Source: Nothopassalora personata (Eukaryota > Ascomycota > Dothideomycetes > Mycosphaerellales > Mycosphaerellaceae). From it: a stretch of DNA of 64,000 nt. Location: positions 3,224,001 through 3,288,000 of the forward strand of contig CM066289.1 in NCBI GenBank assembly GCA_033816765.1, given 5' to 3'. How positions within the stretch are numbered: the stretch's first letter is position 1; every line of letters starts with the position of its first letter. This document shows, one piece after another, positions 1 through 11,785 of the stretch. The notes below the pieces were generated by a model. The model was not told where the DNA came from. It searched no databases and worked only from the letters and a program-made list of their open reading frames with translations. The position numbers were made by a program, and so were the translations under genes.

Positions 1-693
1 TCCTCGAAGCAGTGACGAAATCAGAGCATGAGCGCCGTTCCCCGTAACGCTGTCATGTGGATGTTCAAGCATGTGCAATGGTGGCCAACGGCGGTGGCCA
101 AGCAGCGCCAGTCGTTGTCGCGTCGCTTGCGTCTTGCTAACAGAAGCCGAGGGAACAGAGTGTTGAGCCAAAGCAGTGCAAGTGAATTGAGTTCAGGACC
201 AGACCTGCTGTGGTGAATCCCCGCAGGCCCGGCGGCCCGCACTGGCCTAGGGCGGGTGCAAACAACCGGGACCGATGTGCTGCTAGTCGTCCACCGTAAT
301 GAAGCTGGGATAGCTGGCGTCAATTGAGTTTATCCCTCAGCTGCGCCAACGTGGCAATTTGCAGCATCTCGATGCTTCCAGGCGGCATGCCAACATGCGA
401 GCAAGAAGTTGGAAGCACACATCATTCGAGGTTCTGTCGATGGGACTTGTGCCGTTGTCAGAGCAGTTTCAACAGTGTTCTAACCTCGTGCTGTGTCAGA
501 ATGTCGTAGCTTTCGTAGCGCGCTTCGCAACACTGGTCCAGTACTAGCGGATGCCCTCACGTCAATGCTTATTAGGACAGCTCGAAGCTCATGTTGTCAT
601 GCTGCTTCCTGCAGCCACAGACACTGACTCAATTGGTCATCAGAAAGCCAAGTCATGCTTGAGGTCGATGCAGACTCCGCATGACAATGTCAG
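1..693. other. intergenic, no gene seen
   Basis: Only short overlapping open frames on both strands, with no recognisable protein motif. This is the 3' flank of the bZIP gene that ends at 694. A gene extending from left of the window cannot be excluded, but nothing here supports one. Confidence 0.5.
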
Positions 694-1929
694 CTAGGCG
701 GTGGGATAGTGACTGAGCGAGTAGGATCTACTGGCGCCCTCGTCTCTGTACTGCACTGGAGAGTTTGCTTGTTGCGCGCCGTACGTCTGCTCACCGTGAG
801 CTGGCTGAAATGAGGTCGTCGGTAGCGGGGGTGGCTGCATCTGCCCGTGCGGCGACGTGTAGTCTGCGCCACCGGCCGGCACCTGCATCGGCGTGATTTG
901 GAAAGAGGTCGGTTGCGGGTATGTCGCTTGAGACTGAACTTGGTACGTGCTGGGACCGGAGGAAACCGAGATATTGGGAGGATACTCGCTCTGTGGGGTG
1001 AGGCCAGTGTGGTAAGTTGACGGCTGATAGCCAGTCTGCTGTGGTGGAGCGGTCTCATACTGGGGTCGTTGTTGTTCTTGGCTCACGTACTGAGGATACG
1101 GCGCGGCGTTGCTGGGCCATTCGACGCGCTGATCGTGATACGGCGACGCAGAATGAGCTGATAATGGGTCCTGGGCTGTGTCGTGTGATCGCCAAGTTGT
1201 TAAGCTTGGGGGATTGGCCACAGCACCTAAACTCGGCAGGCCCATGGCATTGCTGACGAACCCAGCGGTCTGGTGCTGCCATGAGCCGTGACGCGAAGCT
1301 GTCGAGTGAGTACTGGGAGTTGACGTAGATCCAGGACGCGGTATACTGGATCCTGTGGTGTCTGGGGATGTGGACGGTATCGAGAGAAGCGCTGACTCTA
1401 TGGGTCGCTGGTCTACGAGAAGTGTCAGCGCGGAAATCTAGCACCAGGTGTTGGGGGATTAAAACGTACGTTCTGTCGATTGTAGGTTGACATTGAAGCC
1501 TGCTTCATGAAGCTTGCTTCGAAGATATGCGTTTTCTTCTTCCAGTTCTCGGTTTCGCTGTTGAGTCACATGGACAATCTTTTCGTTGGCCTCGTGACTG
1601 CCGCGAAGATCATTTATGCTGCGTTCAAGATGATCGATGTGATCTTTGGTCCGTTGTCTAATGGCACGTTGAGCCTCGCGATCATTGGCACGTTTCCGTT
1701 CCAGCTGTGCAGCCGACAATGTGGTGACGCTACGCGTTCCAGCTCTAGATGCTCGCTTCTTGCCCGAACTGGATGATGATTTCCTGGTCTCAGAATCTGG
1801 AGATACGTAGCCATGCGATAGTGACGACTTGCCCATGTCAGGCGATGGACCGGCGTCGGAACCCATCGATAACCATGGGAGATGGTCGTTGAAATGGTGC
1901 CAAGGGGTAGTTGGGAGAACGCACGTCAT
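694..1929 (-). CDS. bZIP transcription factor
   Basis: Sequence-specific DNA-binding protein of the fungal bZIP class, expected in the nucleus as a dimer. Two exons, 1929-1470 and 1412-694, are joined by a 57-nt intron (GTACGT donor, TCGTAG acceptor) and give 392 residues in frame. The start is the first in-frame ATG, just before a short segment rich in Trp, His and Pro. A Ser-rich basic stretch (about 50-70) leads into the basic region (about 78-94, core ANDREAQRAIRQR) and a leucine zipper to about residue 140. The C-terminal 230 residues are rich in Pro, Gln, Ser, Tyr and Thr, like an activation domain. Seen directly: the basic region and heptads. Known of the family: dimeric DNA binding. 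Target genes cannot be inferred, and I do not assign it to a named orthologue. The 5' leader may contain another intron. Confidence 0.85.
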
Positions 1930-4900
1930 GGGCGATGACCGTACAAGAGGTAGTTCTGGTATTCGATTGTTGGGTAGGTGTTTTGGTAGGTTGTTAGCAA
2001 AGGCCGCCGTGCAGTGGTTCCGGCAATGGGTGCAATCCTGGAGCCTGTGAAATGAGGTTGGCACTAGCTCTTGGTGCTTGAGCAGATGTACGACAATCTC
2101 ATGTGGACGAGGTCGAGTTCTTCAAGCAACATTGGCAGTGAAGTGGTTTCAATGAGGGAACGCTCCGAATAGCAAGAGGCGCGATGTGTTGATGCTAATA
2201 ACCTAGTTGCGACGACGGGTGCGCAATGACCTCCGGTAGACACCGGCGAATTAATCGATGCAGTGACAGACTTTGGAGCAAGCTCGATGCCCGACAACCT
2301 TGACGCAGGCTCGTGCGAACTGCAGCTGTGCGGTAGTAGCTCGAGAGGGACGAGGGCTGCGGTTCCTGCAGGACCCCAAGTTGGTTGGCACTGGATCGAC
2401 CTATGACATGGAAGGCGGCCTGCTCGAGCCGGTTGGCCGGCGGGAAGTGCAGCTACGAGTGTTTGGGAGCTGGTGTCCGAGTGCCTGGCAAATTCGATCG
2501 TCACATAAGGGGCCCTCGGGGCGTTAGTGGCGTATTATGCAGGCAGGGCCCATCGCTGGATGAGATGCAGGTGAGTAGGGACGAATGAGGCATCTGACCG
2601 CGGATCCGAAGTCACCACCACTCTGGCCCACGTGGAGGCGTCTTAGCCGTAGTGAAGTACGAGACGGCCACAGCCACAGCCAGATCCGGATCCAGATCGA
2701 CAGGGCCAGTGTTCCAGACATATGCTGCGACACCCGGGTCGAGTACCCGTGGCTATAGTAGACGGCGATAAGGCTTCAGACTGGAAGCTTGAGGTTGTCG
2801 ACCGATTCTGATACTGTCGGCCAGGAAGTTCTCGCTCGAGCAGCTCCAGAACAGGCGCAACCATGCACAGCGCACCAATTTCGAGTGAACCTTGGCCAGC
2901 AAGGCAAGACAGCAAGGCTGTCCTGGGCGCGGCGACCGCGCCGGATACCCTTGGGTCGACGGCGAGGGATAACCTACAACAGCTCGTGCGAATGGGATGC
3001 TGCATAACAACCGGGTTGTTTTGATCGCCACATCGAAAGTAACTTCATGCAATCAGCTGCCGGCTCAGCGCATCGTCCGAGAGCAGTTAGCTGGCGGCAT
3101 CCCAAGCTAGCCTGCGTCTACGAAGTGTGAGATGCTAGCGGCCATTTGGGATAAGCAGCAAGACGACGTCAACGACACCTCGCCAAGTCGGTTTGTTGAT
3201 CAGACCTAGTGACGGTTGCTGGGCAGAATGTCCTGCCAAATCGAGGCCATACCGTGATCGGTGTTAAGGCGTCAATTTTCTTCGACGTTGTATTTGATAT
3301 CACAAGGCTCACGGGCAGCATGGCGACCACATGGAGTGCACTCGGCGGTCGTTCTGATCGCCCAGCAGGTGAATTGGCCGAGTCTCGGCATAGAGAATGC
3401 ATTCCACGGTACGGCGGTGCCTCAGCTGGGTCAGTCGCGATGCGCCCAGAAGGAAGAAGCGAGCTGGCGTTGAGAAGCGCGAGGAGGTGAGACAAGAAGA
3501 CCCGTGCGGCCGGATGCTCCGCCGACTGGGAACCTTGTTAGTGTGTCAGCGAGTTACCCGTCGGCATGCCGACGACAGATTTCCACTCCGGTGTCGCCAT
3601 CGTGATCGCTCGTGCAAGATTAGTGCAAGACGATGACTGTAAGCTCAAAGCTTGGCTACACCAGACACCAATGCGTCTTGCTGCTGCACCAGGCACCGCT
3701 TCGCTACGCTCACCAATGAGCCGGCCTACGATGCCATCACGCCTCCTACGACAGCTGCCTGCGCGCCTCGGCTCACGCTCCCACCCATCCAACTCCACAA
3801 TGTGGTTGTTACTTGACTAATAAAGTCTTTTGTCACTGTGTTTCAAGCTCCGGGGATCGCCCAGCGTTGCCAGTAACCGTGTACCTGAAACGACATACCA
3901 ACCCATCCCTCTGGAAGGACTATTGACTCCCTGGCCGAGAGCACGCTGGCTGCAGCCCACAAGCAAGTGATAGGGTCTATCACGCGGTGACTAGCCGTTG
4001 CGTGGTCCAGCCTTCCAGCCCCGCGGTCTGTTCGCCAGCCTGCAGTGAGGCGAATGACGCTCTGAGACACTGCTTAGTAGTCAGACCCGATGCTCAAAGA
4101 CACGCCGAAGTCTAGGAGGACCGGGGAAGAATCGGCGGGCTCAACCTTCCGACCCTCCTTCGGCCACTCAGAGGCATTGAACTGGATCCGGGTGTAGCTT
4201 ATTTAGCGCGGCAGTGCGTAGATCGAAGCCGTCACTATACCATCCATCAAGCAATGACTCATGGCAGCCCGGCTTGCTCACGCAAGAGAACGTTATCGCC
4301 GCAACGGCGGACAAGATGACATTATTATTCGGCGTTGGCATTAACGTCCTGGTAATCGAATGCTGCAGCCAACAACCTGACCTCACGACTTCCAGCGGTG
4401 CCTCTTGCAGATGTGTTTCAAACTCACCTCAATGTTGGGTGCAATGTGAACACAATGCGAGACACCAGCTTAAAGCCACAGCTAGCATGGATCCAAATGT
4501 GTGGATCGCCCGAAGGTTTGGCTGTCGATCTTCTGGTAGTCGGGAATCCCTATGTATCGAGATCAGCCTAGAACTACCTGGATCGTCGACACCTCACTTC
4601 ATGGTATTCGACGGCGAATACGTGATCTGACGCTGCCGATGCGGCTCGAAGACGGCCTGAATGCGATTGTCTTCATCAGATCACCAGATTAAAGCTCAAG
4701 CCCAGATAGTGGCAGCGGCGTTAGACCAAGTGCGCGGCGCACAACGGAAGATTGGGCCTGAGTGCAGAACGCATGCGCCCACGCGCACTCACCACAAAGG
4801 CGCGAGCACTCGACGACCTCGCCCGGTTTCCTGTAATTCACACTATGGAGACACCAAACACCAGCTTAGCTCATGGCTAGATCGCTATGGTCAGTATGCT

Positions 4901-5192
4901 GTCTGCTTTCGCTGCAGGGTTATTTCCAAATGCCGAGCAAGCTCATATCTGCAGTGCTATTGCTCGAGCGCAGATGAAGCATCTCCAGAGCTGAGCCGAG
5001 TCCGCGGCCGGCCACATTGTGAAACGCTTCTCAATAAGCCTCGTCATGCATGAGAGCAGACACTGCAACGAAGACATCCCTGTCAGACCACCAGAAAAAG
5101 CACACAGGCCCAAGCGCATCCTTCACTGCAGAATCCGGGCAATAGTCTATGCATACATGCAACGGTTTATGGTCCCTTTCGCTCAGCAGTCA
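1930..5192. other. 3.3-kb region with no supportable gene
   Basis: Several open frames of 70-146 codons occur here on both strands (for example 2504-2064 and 4214-4630). None shows a known motif, a coherent chain of exons or protein-like composition, and frames of this length are expected by chance at this GC content. The left part should hold the promoter of the bZIP gene, and the right part the 3' end of the GH1 gene. I see no repeat, transposon or RNA gene. Confidence 0.45.
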
Positions 5193-6995
5193 TCATCTAT
5201 GGCAAAGAGACGAGAATACCTCTCCAATGACTCGAGCACTCTTCTTTGGGTGACGTCTCTGGCCACCAGTGTAATCAACATACGTCACACCAAATCGCGT
5301 CTCGTACCTGCATACAGAAGATGGTTAGCATATCACTCGTCACGTCCGCAGGAATGTCTCGGTTAGTGACAGCAGCTGGTGTCAAGTGAATTCGCCGCAC
5401 TGCATCATGCGTCTCGAGCGCTTCGCGCCTTGCATCGATCGGGAACGTACCCTTCCGCCCATTCAAAGTTACTAATGCCTGGTCAACTGGTCTGCTACAG
5501 CAAGAATACGGGGCGTGGGGACGTACTCGAGCAATGACCAGGCCATGTAGCCTCTCACATCGACACCGTCCAGGTTCCGTGCTTTCGCAAGCTCCATAAT
5601 GTAATTGCGAAAGTACTCCGCGCGGAAGTCGTCTTCCAGTAGTTCCTCCACCGGTAGGTCATTCTCGCCCTTCAGACTCGTTCCATTCTCTGTAACGTAA
5701 ATCATTGGCTTGCCATATCGATCAGAAATCCACTTCAGCAGTAATCTGAAACCGACGGGGTACGGCCGAAGCCAGACGCTTTGTGTCTCTGGTCCGATCG
5801 TCTCGCCAGCCTTGTTCACTTTGAGAATCTCCAAATTGCCATTAGAGTTTATGTCTGCAGGGATGTCCTGGCTATGGCGAGCATAGTCTGCTGTATAATG
5901 ATTCATTCCTGGCCACACATTAGCAAGTTGTCAAGGTCATAACAACCTGGTTGTATGCATGCACCATAAAAGTCGTTTGAGCCGTGAAGGAGCGCTTGCT
6001 CGTCGGCACTGAACTCTGGAAGACGCTCCCCGAGCTGCCGTCTCATACCTACGACGGACGTATCAGCGTTGCTATAGTGAGCCAACGGCCTGTGTTTCGC
6101 TAGCCATCCTCTTCTTGATTATACTCACTAGCAGGGTAGTCGCCTTTGTAAATCGGGTCCGCAAACCAGCCGATTGTGAATTCGAGTTTGCGCTCGCAAG
6201 CTTGTACGTCGTTAGGCTCAGCTGGGTCCCACGGTTCCACCCAATCGCCATTCAAGGTGATGCCGATGATGCCTTTCTGCTGCGGCTTGAACTCTTCGCG
6301 GTAGACCTTCACAGCAGCGGCGTGGGAGATCAGAATGTTGTGACCTACGAGCCACGGTTCTGTGGCACTCTTGTGACCTGGAGCAAAGTGGCCATCTGCG
6401 TACCCCAAGATTGAGGAACACCAAGGCTCGTTGTAGGTTATCCAGTATTGGACTTTGGATCCAAGACGCTCGAACATGAGTCTGGAGTAGCTCACGTAGT
6501 CTAGGACATACTCGTCCTTGTTTAGGAAACCGCCGTAACGATTGTACAGAGCTTGAGGCAGATCCCAGTGAAAGAGAGTGACCATGGGAATGATGCCATT
6601 CGCAAGAAGTTCGTCTACGAGATGCTCATAGTATTGAAGGCCTTTCTCGTTGTTTGGATCATTGCGACCGCCAAGAGGCCTGACGCGGGACCACGATATG
6701 CTGAAGCGGTATGCTTTCGCACCGAGCTGCTTGAGGAGTGCTACATCCTCCTTGTAGCGGTGATAGCTGTCGCAGGCTACATCGCCGCTCGACTCGTCTG
6801 CGATTTTTCCAGGTTGGCGGCAGAAAGTGTCCCATATCGAGTCTCCACGGCCATCTTCTTGTGCAGCGCCTTCAATTTGGTAGCTGTGATCGCGGTGAGT
6901 TGGTTTTCCATCTTCACTTCACTGAGTAGGGATCTTCACCTCGCTGTCGCGAAACCCCACAGGAAATCTTTGTCGAGCTTGAGCGAAGAAGACAT
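5193..6995 (-). CDS. GH1 beta-glucosidase, intracellular
   Basis: Glycoside hydrolase family 1 enzyme that hydrolyses terminal beta-glucosides such as cellobiose by a retaining mechanism. Six exons (6995-6940, 6883-6129, 6048-5965, 5908-5527, 5471-5451, 5307-5193) give 470 residues, all joined in frame. The fourth exon-exon gap is followed by an exon of only 21 nt, which encodes the NFEWAEG motif near the C terminus. The acid/base Glu lies in TYNEPW (about residue 171) and the nucleophile Glu in VTENG (about residue 372). The N-terminal FLWGFATASYQIEG signature is present. There is no signal peptide, so the enzyme is probably cytosolic, as in many fungal GH1 proteins. The length matches the family. 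It is divergent from the DUF1479 gene, with an 850-bp shared upstream region. Confidence 0.93.
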
Positions 6996-7845
6996 CTCAA
7001 CAATTCTTCTTTTGTGACTGAGAGCAGCTTGAACAATACCGCGGGGGGGCTTTAAGTTGTAAAATCGTCCTTTTTGTACAACGCACCCGGAGGAACTTCA
7101 CCTAGTCTACGACTCGAGGAAACCTACCACAACAGACACGGGGTGCTTCGCGCCGCATACCAAAGAGTACACTGTTAGGTGACGTTAAGTTAGAGTGGCC
7201 GGAATCGCATATTAACCCGCGCGCGACCAGGGTCAATCGGTACCAGCAATACATCCTTGCATCATGTGTTGTCAGACGGGCTGAATCACAGGAATGGTTC
7301 GTTGTGCTGTCGGTACGCAGGACTGCATTGCCGACTGCAAGAGAGGAAGAGGTTGACGCCACAAGAAACTCGTCAATGGAGAAGTCCGCGGCCGATTGGC
7401 GTGGTTATTCATGTTGCTTGAAGGCGTCGCTTGGCAAGAGCGATTCCGTTTGTCACAGTCACTTCTTTCGTTGGCCGTATTCGAGACAACATAACAAAGC
7501 GCAGACTGGCTTGAGTGTTATTTCTTCCGCGAGCAACTCCGACCCAAAAGAGGCAAGCCGACAGCGATGGGCGGCAGCGAGCCCCTTTTGCGCAGCTCCG
7601 TCGCCAAGATTTCCTTCAAGGCCCCCGAATGCCGACACCACCACCGCCACATGCTCTCTTGGGTAGGACAGAGTGGACACCCCGCGAACGGACTGCGACT
7701 GAGGCGATGATGGGTCCGATGAGGATGTACCATTCAAAAGAATGGTCATCTCTGCATCCTGACTGTGAATTGAACTCTGGTTCAATATCGAGTGATCTCG
7801 TGAGCACAAATAGCTAACCAAACAGTCCTTCGCAAGCAAGCAAAG
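6996..7845. other. divergent promoter region, no gene
   Basis: This 850-bp interval separates the GH1 gene (-) from the DUF1479 gene (+). It carries a run of seven G at about 7043-7049. The longest open frames (7839-7459 on -, 7304-7666 on +) overlap on opposite strands and have no recognisable domain. I read it as regulatory and untranslated DNA. Confidence 0.5.
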
Positions 7846-9363
7846 ATGGCGGCTTCATTGATGCCTAGGCTACGAGCAGGTCGAAGGGCGCTACAAACCA
7901 TCGGGAGACCGCAGGCACGAACTGCAGCAAATGCAAGCGCTCAGAAACGGGAAGGAGATATATCAGATGCTTTCGCATCACTTTCGGGACTACAGTTCAA
8001 GGAGCTAGATCCACGGTTCGCAGAGCTGAAAGCACAGCTCATTACTGGCAATGAAGATGCCCTGTACGACTCCTGGAACCGCCTGCTGGCTTCGCTACGA
8101 GAAGAGATACCACTCATCGCTCAAAAGGGACCGCAAATCGTGCCTCAGATCGACTTCAAGGACATAGATAGAGCCAGCGAGGAGTTCAAAGCGGAGCACA
8201 GGAAACGCGGTGTGGCTGTGATCAGGAATGTCGTCCCAGAGCAAGAAGCCCTCAAGCTCAAGACAGAGCTGAGAACATATCTGGAGGCAAATCCGCAAAC
8301 GAAAGCGTTTCCGGCAGACAGTCCACAAGTCTATGAATTGTATTGGTCGCCATCGCAGATCAAAGCTCGATCACATCCTAATCTGATGAGAGCACAGCGC
8401 TTCCTCATGGAGTTCTGGCATTCGGAAGACACGAACGCGCTCATCTCGTCGAGCCATCCTATGATCTATGCCGACAGGCTGAGAATGCGTATGCCCGGAG
8501 ACGCACAGTTTGCGTTAGGGCCGCATGTGGATGGTGGATCTTGTGAGAGATGGGAACCTGATGGCTACGGCAAAGGCAATGTCTACGAGGCGATCTGGAA
8601 AGGCCAGTGGGAGCAATACGATCCTTGGGAGTCAAGCTGTCGCCTGCCTGTTGTGAGCGATAAGTACAATGGCGTTGGCGCTTGTAGCATGTTTCGCATG
8701 TTCCAAGGCTGGCTATCTCTAAGCAGTACTGGACCATTCGAGGGCACTCTGCTGGTCAATCCACTATTGAGCAGGGCGACTGCCTATTTCCTGCTGCGAC
8801 CATTCTTTTCGCCTAGGAAGCCAGCACAAGATCCTACAGCAGAGACACATGAAGAAGCCTTCCTTGCGTCACAGAACTGGGAGCTGAATCGATCACCGGA
8901 TGCGTGGTTACAGGGCGCCACCCCAGGGCATGGACAGGAACTCCGTGCTCAGCTTCACCCACATCTCAACCTTCCCAGCTCGATGGTCCACGTGCCTACA
9001 GTCAACCCTGGAGACTACGTTAGTTGGCATTGTGACACGATCCATGCTGTTGACTCTGTTCATGCTGGGAAAGGCGACTCCAGCGTCATGTACATTCCAG
9101 CATGTCCATTGACCGTCTCCAATGCTGAGTTTGTGGCTCGTCAGCGTGAGGCGTTTCTCCAAGGCACGCCTTGTCCGGACTTTGGCGGTGGCAAGGGGGA
9201 GTCTGAGCACATTGGCCGTCCTGGCGTTCAAGATGTCGAGAAGGTGAATCCAGTTGAGGGTATGCGAGCTTTTGGTCTCAAGGAGTGGGATAGCTCTGAG
9301 TCGGGGCTGACTGAAGGTCAAAAGGAGGTCATGGATAGGGCCAACGAGATACTCGGATTCTGA
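7846..9363 (+). CDS. DUF1479 family protein, putative Fe(II)/2-oxoglutarate dioxygenase
   Basis: Single-exon gene of 505 residues. The middle and C-terminal parts match the DUF1479 (YbiU-like) family, which has a cupin fold related to Fe(II)/2-oxoglutarate dioxygenases. HVDGG at residues 227-231 supplies the usual His-x-Asp pair. A downstream SWHCDTIHAVD segment (about residues 390-403) supplies candidate third metal ligands. The first 35 residues are rich in Arg and Ala and lack acidic residues, as in a mitochondrial presequence, so mitochondrial location is possible. Substrate and reaction are unknown for fungal members. It is followed 284 bp downstream by the GFA-domain gene on the same strand. 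Confidence 0.85.
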   Translation: MAASLMPRLRAGRRALQTIGRPQARTAANASAQKREGDISDAFASLSGLQFKELDPRFAELKAQLITGNEDALYDSWNRLLASLREEIPLIAQKGPQIVPQIDFKDIDRASEEFKAEHRKRGVAVIRNVVPEQEALKLKTELRTYLEANPQTKAFPADSPQVYELYWSPSQIKARSHPNLMRAQRFLMEFWHSEDTNALISSSHPMIYADRLRMRMPGDAQFALGPHVDGGSCERWEPDGYGKGNVYEAIWKGQWEQYDPWESSCRLPVVSDKYNGVGACSMFRMFQGWLSLSSTGPFEGTLLVNPLLSRATAYFLLRPFFSPRKPAQDPTAETHEEAFLASQNWELNRSPDAWLQGATPGHGQELRAQLHPHLNLPSSMVHVPTVNPGDYVSWHCDTIHAVDSVHAGKGDSSVMYIPACPLTVSNAEFVARQREAFLQGTPCPDFGGGKGESEHIGRPGVQDVEKVNPVEGMRAFGLKEWDSSESGLTEGQKEVMDRANEILGF

Positions 9364-9646
9364 GCATAGCTCTAAGGACATGTATATGATATCTAGTAGC
9401 GTTTTCGCAGCAGGAAGCTGTTGTCTGTGTTGCTGCAGTCACTGCATATCAGTGCCTCGTTTGAACCTGCGTCCGTGCCACTTCTAGCGTGTCGCTGACA
9501 TCACACCCAACTTGAGAGCTTCCTTCTAGACTTTTCCCGAAGCTTCAGCATGCACACGGCATCTTCGTTGCGCCGATAGTACTACTACCTCTCGCGAGGC
9601 TGCGGTAACATCAGTCCAAGTGCAACACAACCAGTGAAACAGCAGC

Positions 9647-10541
9647 ATGACAGACGTCAATCACATCTTCGGAGCGTGTGCCTGCGAGCGGAACAAATAC
9701 AACATTGCGATTCCGGGCGACGCGACGTCCCTCGTTCAAGTGTTTTGGGACAATACCGCCTACAGCCGTAAGTGAACATGTCGGATATGTAGCGCATGGC
9801 AGGCTGATACTGACTGGTCAACCAGGTAGAGTGCAAGCAGCACCCACCACGGCCTGGCTGCGAGTGCCATTGGACTGGTTCTTCTCGCAGACAGAGAGCT
9901 ACTATCCAGACGAATCTCACAGCTCCATCAAACGCACCTTCCACACTCCTTCCAACGATCCGAACGTCCCGCCCACAAGACGCCAATTTTGCGGCTACTG
10001 TGGCAGCCACCTGACCCAATGGAACGAGGCGGTCCACCACGACTACACAACAACTAATCCGGATGGCTACCTCGACGTAACCCTGGGCTCCCTCTTCAGC
10101 GAGAGTCTTGACAGGCTGGAGGCGTTGAAGATCCTTCCTGATCCAGACGACACAGACGAGGAGTCCGTAGCGAGCGGAGGAGACACCACAGTCCAAGGCG
10201 GCAAAATCAACACCGAAGACCACATCCCTACCAACGAGAGCTCCGCGGGCGGCGTGGACGCTCCCAGACGAATCGTGAGATCGCCTGTACCACACCGCAC
10301 AGTCCTTCGCGCAGTCAACCAGCCTCCACACAACGTCCAGAATCGTGGACTGCAGTTCTTTGAAGATATGATTCAGAACAGCCGGCTTAGTAGAATCAGG
10401 CATCGGACGGGTGGATACACTTCAAGAGATGGTACGAGAATTATACGCTGGGAGGTGACGGAGATTGGTGCGAGCGAGGATGAGCATATGACGGATGTGC
10501 CGGGCGGTCAGCTTAACAAGCGGCCGAAGCTGGATACCTGA
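9647..10541 (+). CDS. GFA/CENP-V zinc-domain protein
   Basis: Two exons (9647-9767, 9826-10541) with a 58-nt intron (GTAAGT donor, ACCAG acceptor) give 278 residues in frame. The start ATG opens a short exon carrying the first Cys-x-Cys pair (ACACE, residues 10-14). The second exon has the FCGYCGSH Cys-x-x-Cys motif. Together these are the zinc ligands of the glutathione-dependent formaldehyde-activating enzyme (GFA)/CENP-V fold. The tail after about residue 130 is acidic and Ser/Thr-rich, with a basic ending (KRPKL) that could be a nuclear localisation signal. Enzyme activity is not established for most fungal members, so the name describes the domain only. Confidence 0.85.
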
Positions 10542-11170
10542 ATACTTATGCTGTTGATGATGGTGGAGCGTTTGAGCGAGTGATAATGCATAGCGTGATG
10601 AAGCGAGCGAGCAAGGAATGGCTTCAAGGAGCATAGCATAGATTGGCGTTAATGGGTGTAAGTAGGGCGACGTCTGTTACAAGCTTCGTTGAGGTCGAGA
10701 GTCTTCATTCCGTTGGAAGAGACTTTTTGCTAGTTTGTCCGTTCAGCTTACTCGTTTTTGCTCACGTGTCACAGTTGTTTTAGAGAGCTTTTCGCATGCC
10801 CTAGACCGACGCTGAGAGGTGGCTATTCAACTATCACTTGCGCAGCGCCAGTGAGATGTTCATGAGCACCGACCACGCGATCTCACCGATTGCAGAATAT
10901 CAATTCTCATCTGGTGTCTCTTCATACATCCGTGCTTCCAGATAGGACACCAGACACTGCTTACAGCAGCGGTTCAGCGCACACGGCAGTCTCCAAGTAC
11001 ATGCCACTTGACAGGCGGCCAGCACCGGACAACACCGACGCAAATCAGTCATTGAAAGCATAGACACTGTACGACCAGTGGCCCAGGAACGCCTAAGAAG
11101 GCTTCCAACAGTCTCGGTACGCACTAATCCCAGGAGCCCAGCATCGTACACCATCATCAACGCCGCAAGG
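10542..11170. other. intergenic, no gene seen
   Basis: 3' flank of the GFA-domain gene and 5' flank of the F-box-like gene. The reverse-strand frame 11226-10900 has no protein motif and overlaps the downstream coding start. Nothing else is recognised. Confidence 0.45.
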
Positions 11171-11785
11171 ATGGACACAGTGTCGCCCTTCCGCCTACTG
11201 GACCTACCCGTAGAGCTTCGGATCATGATCTACGAGTACACCTTCGGCGACGACGGACCTAGAGATCTTGACATCTTCCACATACACGATCACTACCCAA
11301 CCTGTAACCTCCTCCAGACATCGCGACAAATCTACAAAGACGCGCACCAAGCCTACCAGCACGCAACCCAACAGCTTTTCGAGGCCAAAACCTTCTACAT
11401 CTCAATCACTAAAGCCTGCACAAACCAAGACCACATGCAATCCCTCTGTCGGCGCCTCTCCCGCCATCGCTTCAAGGACCAACACCATGTCTCACTTCGC
11501 TTCACAGGCCTGAAGGCGTGCGAAGCGAACCAGTATGCCCTAATTAACCTCAGCCTAGCTCCTCCAAATTCACATTTCCCTTTGATCGCCGAAGTGCGCA
11601 ACGGGAATCTCAAGTCGAATATGGCACCGATCCAGATCTACACGATTGCGAATGCATATGTGAGGATTCGGCGGGAGAGTTTGAGGTGGATGCAGGTCGG
11701 GGACAGACTTGATGGCCGGGCTGTGATGGTCTATCTAGGCGCGATCTTTATGACGAATCGGGGAATCGGAGAGATATGGAAGTGA
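11171..11785 (+). CDS. F-box-like hypothetical protein
   Basis: Single-exon gene of 204 residues. I chose the ATG at 11171 because the F-box-like motif begins a few residues later: FRLLDLPVELRIMIYEYTF, the LPxELRxxIYE signature of a very large family in filamentous ascomycetes. The motif resembles an F-box N-terminal helix, so a role as a ubiquitin-ligase substrate adaptor is often guessed but not shown. A Cys/Gln-rich middle (TCNLLQTSRQIYKDA) matches the second conserved helix of such proteins. A longer open frame extends upstream to 11078 but adds basic, low-information sequence. It is the first of three similar loci in 3 kb. Confidence 0.7.
   Translation: MDTVSPFRLLDLPVELRIMIYEYTFGDDGPRDLDIFHIHDHYPTCNLLQTSRQIYKDAHQAYQHATQQLFEAKTFYISITKACTNQDHMQSLCRRLSRHRFKDQHHVSLRFTGLKACEANQYALINLSLAPPNSHFPLIAEVRNGNLKSNMAPIQIYTIANAYVRIRRESLRWMQVGDRLDGRAVMVYLGAIFMTNRGIGEIWK

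Noticed and set aside
2064..2504. 146-codon minus-strand frame upstream of the bZIP gene
   Set aside because: It lies in the probable promoter, lacks any motif and has random-like composition.
4214..4630. 138-codon plus-strand frame in the 1.9-5.2 kb region
   Set aside because: No conserved motif or splice partners; Cys/Ser-rich random-like translation.
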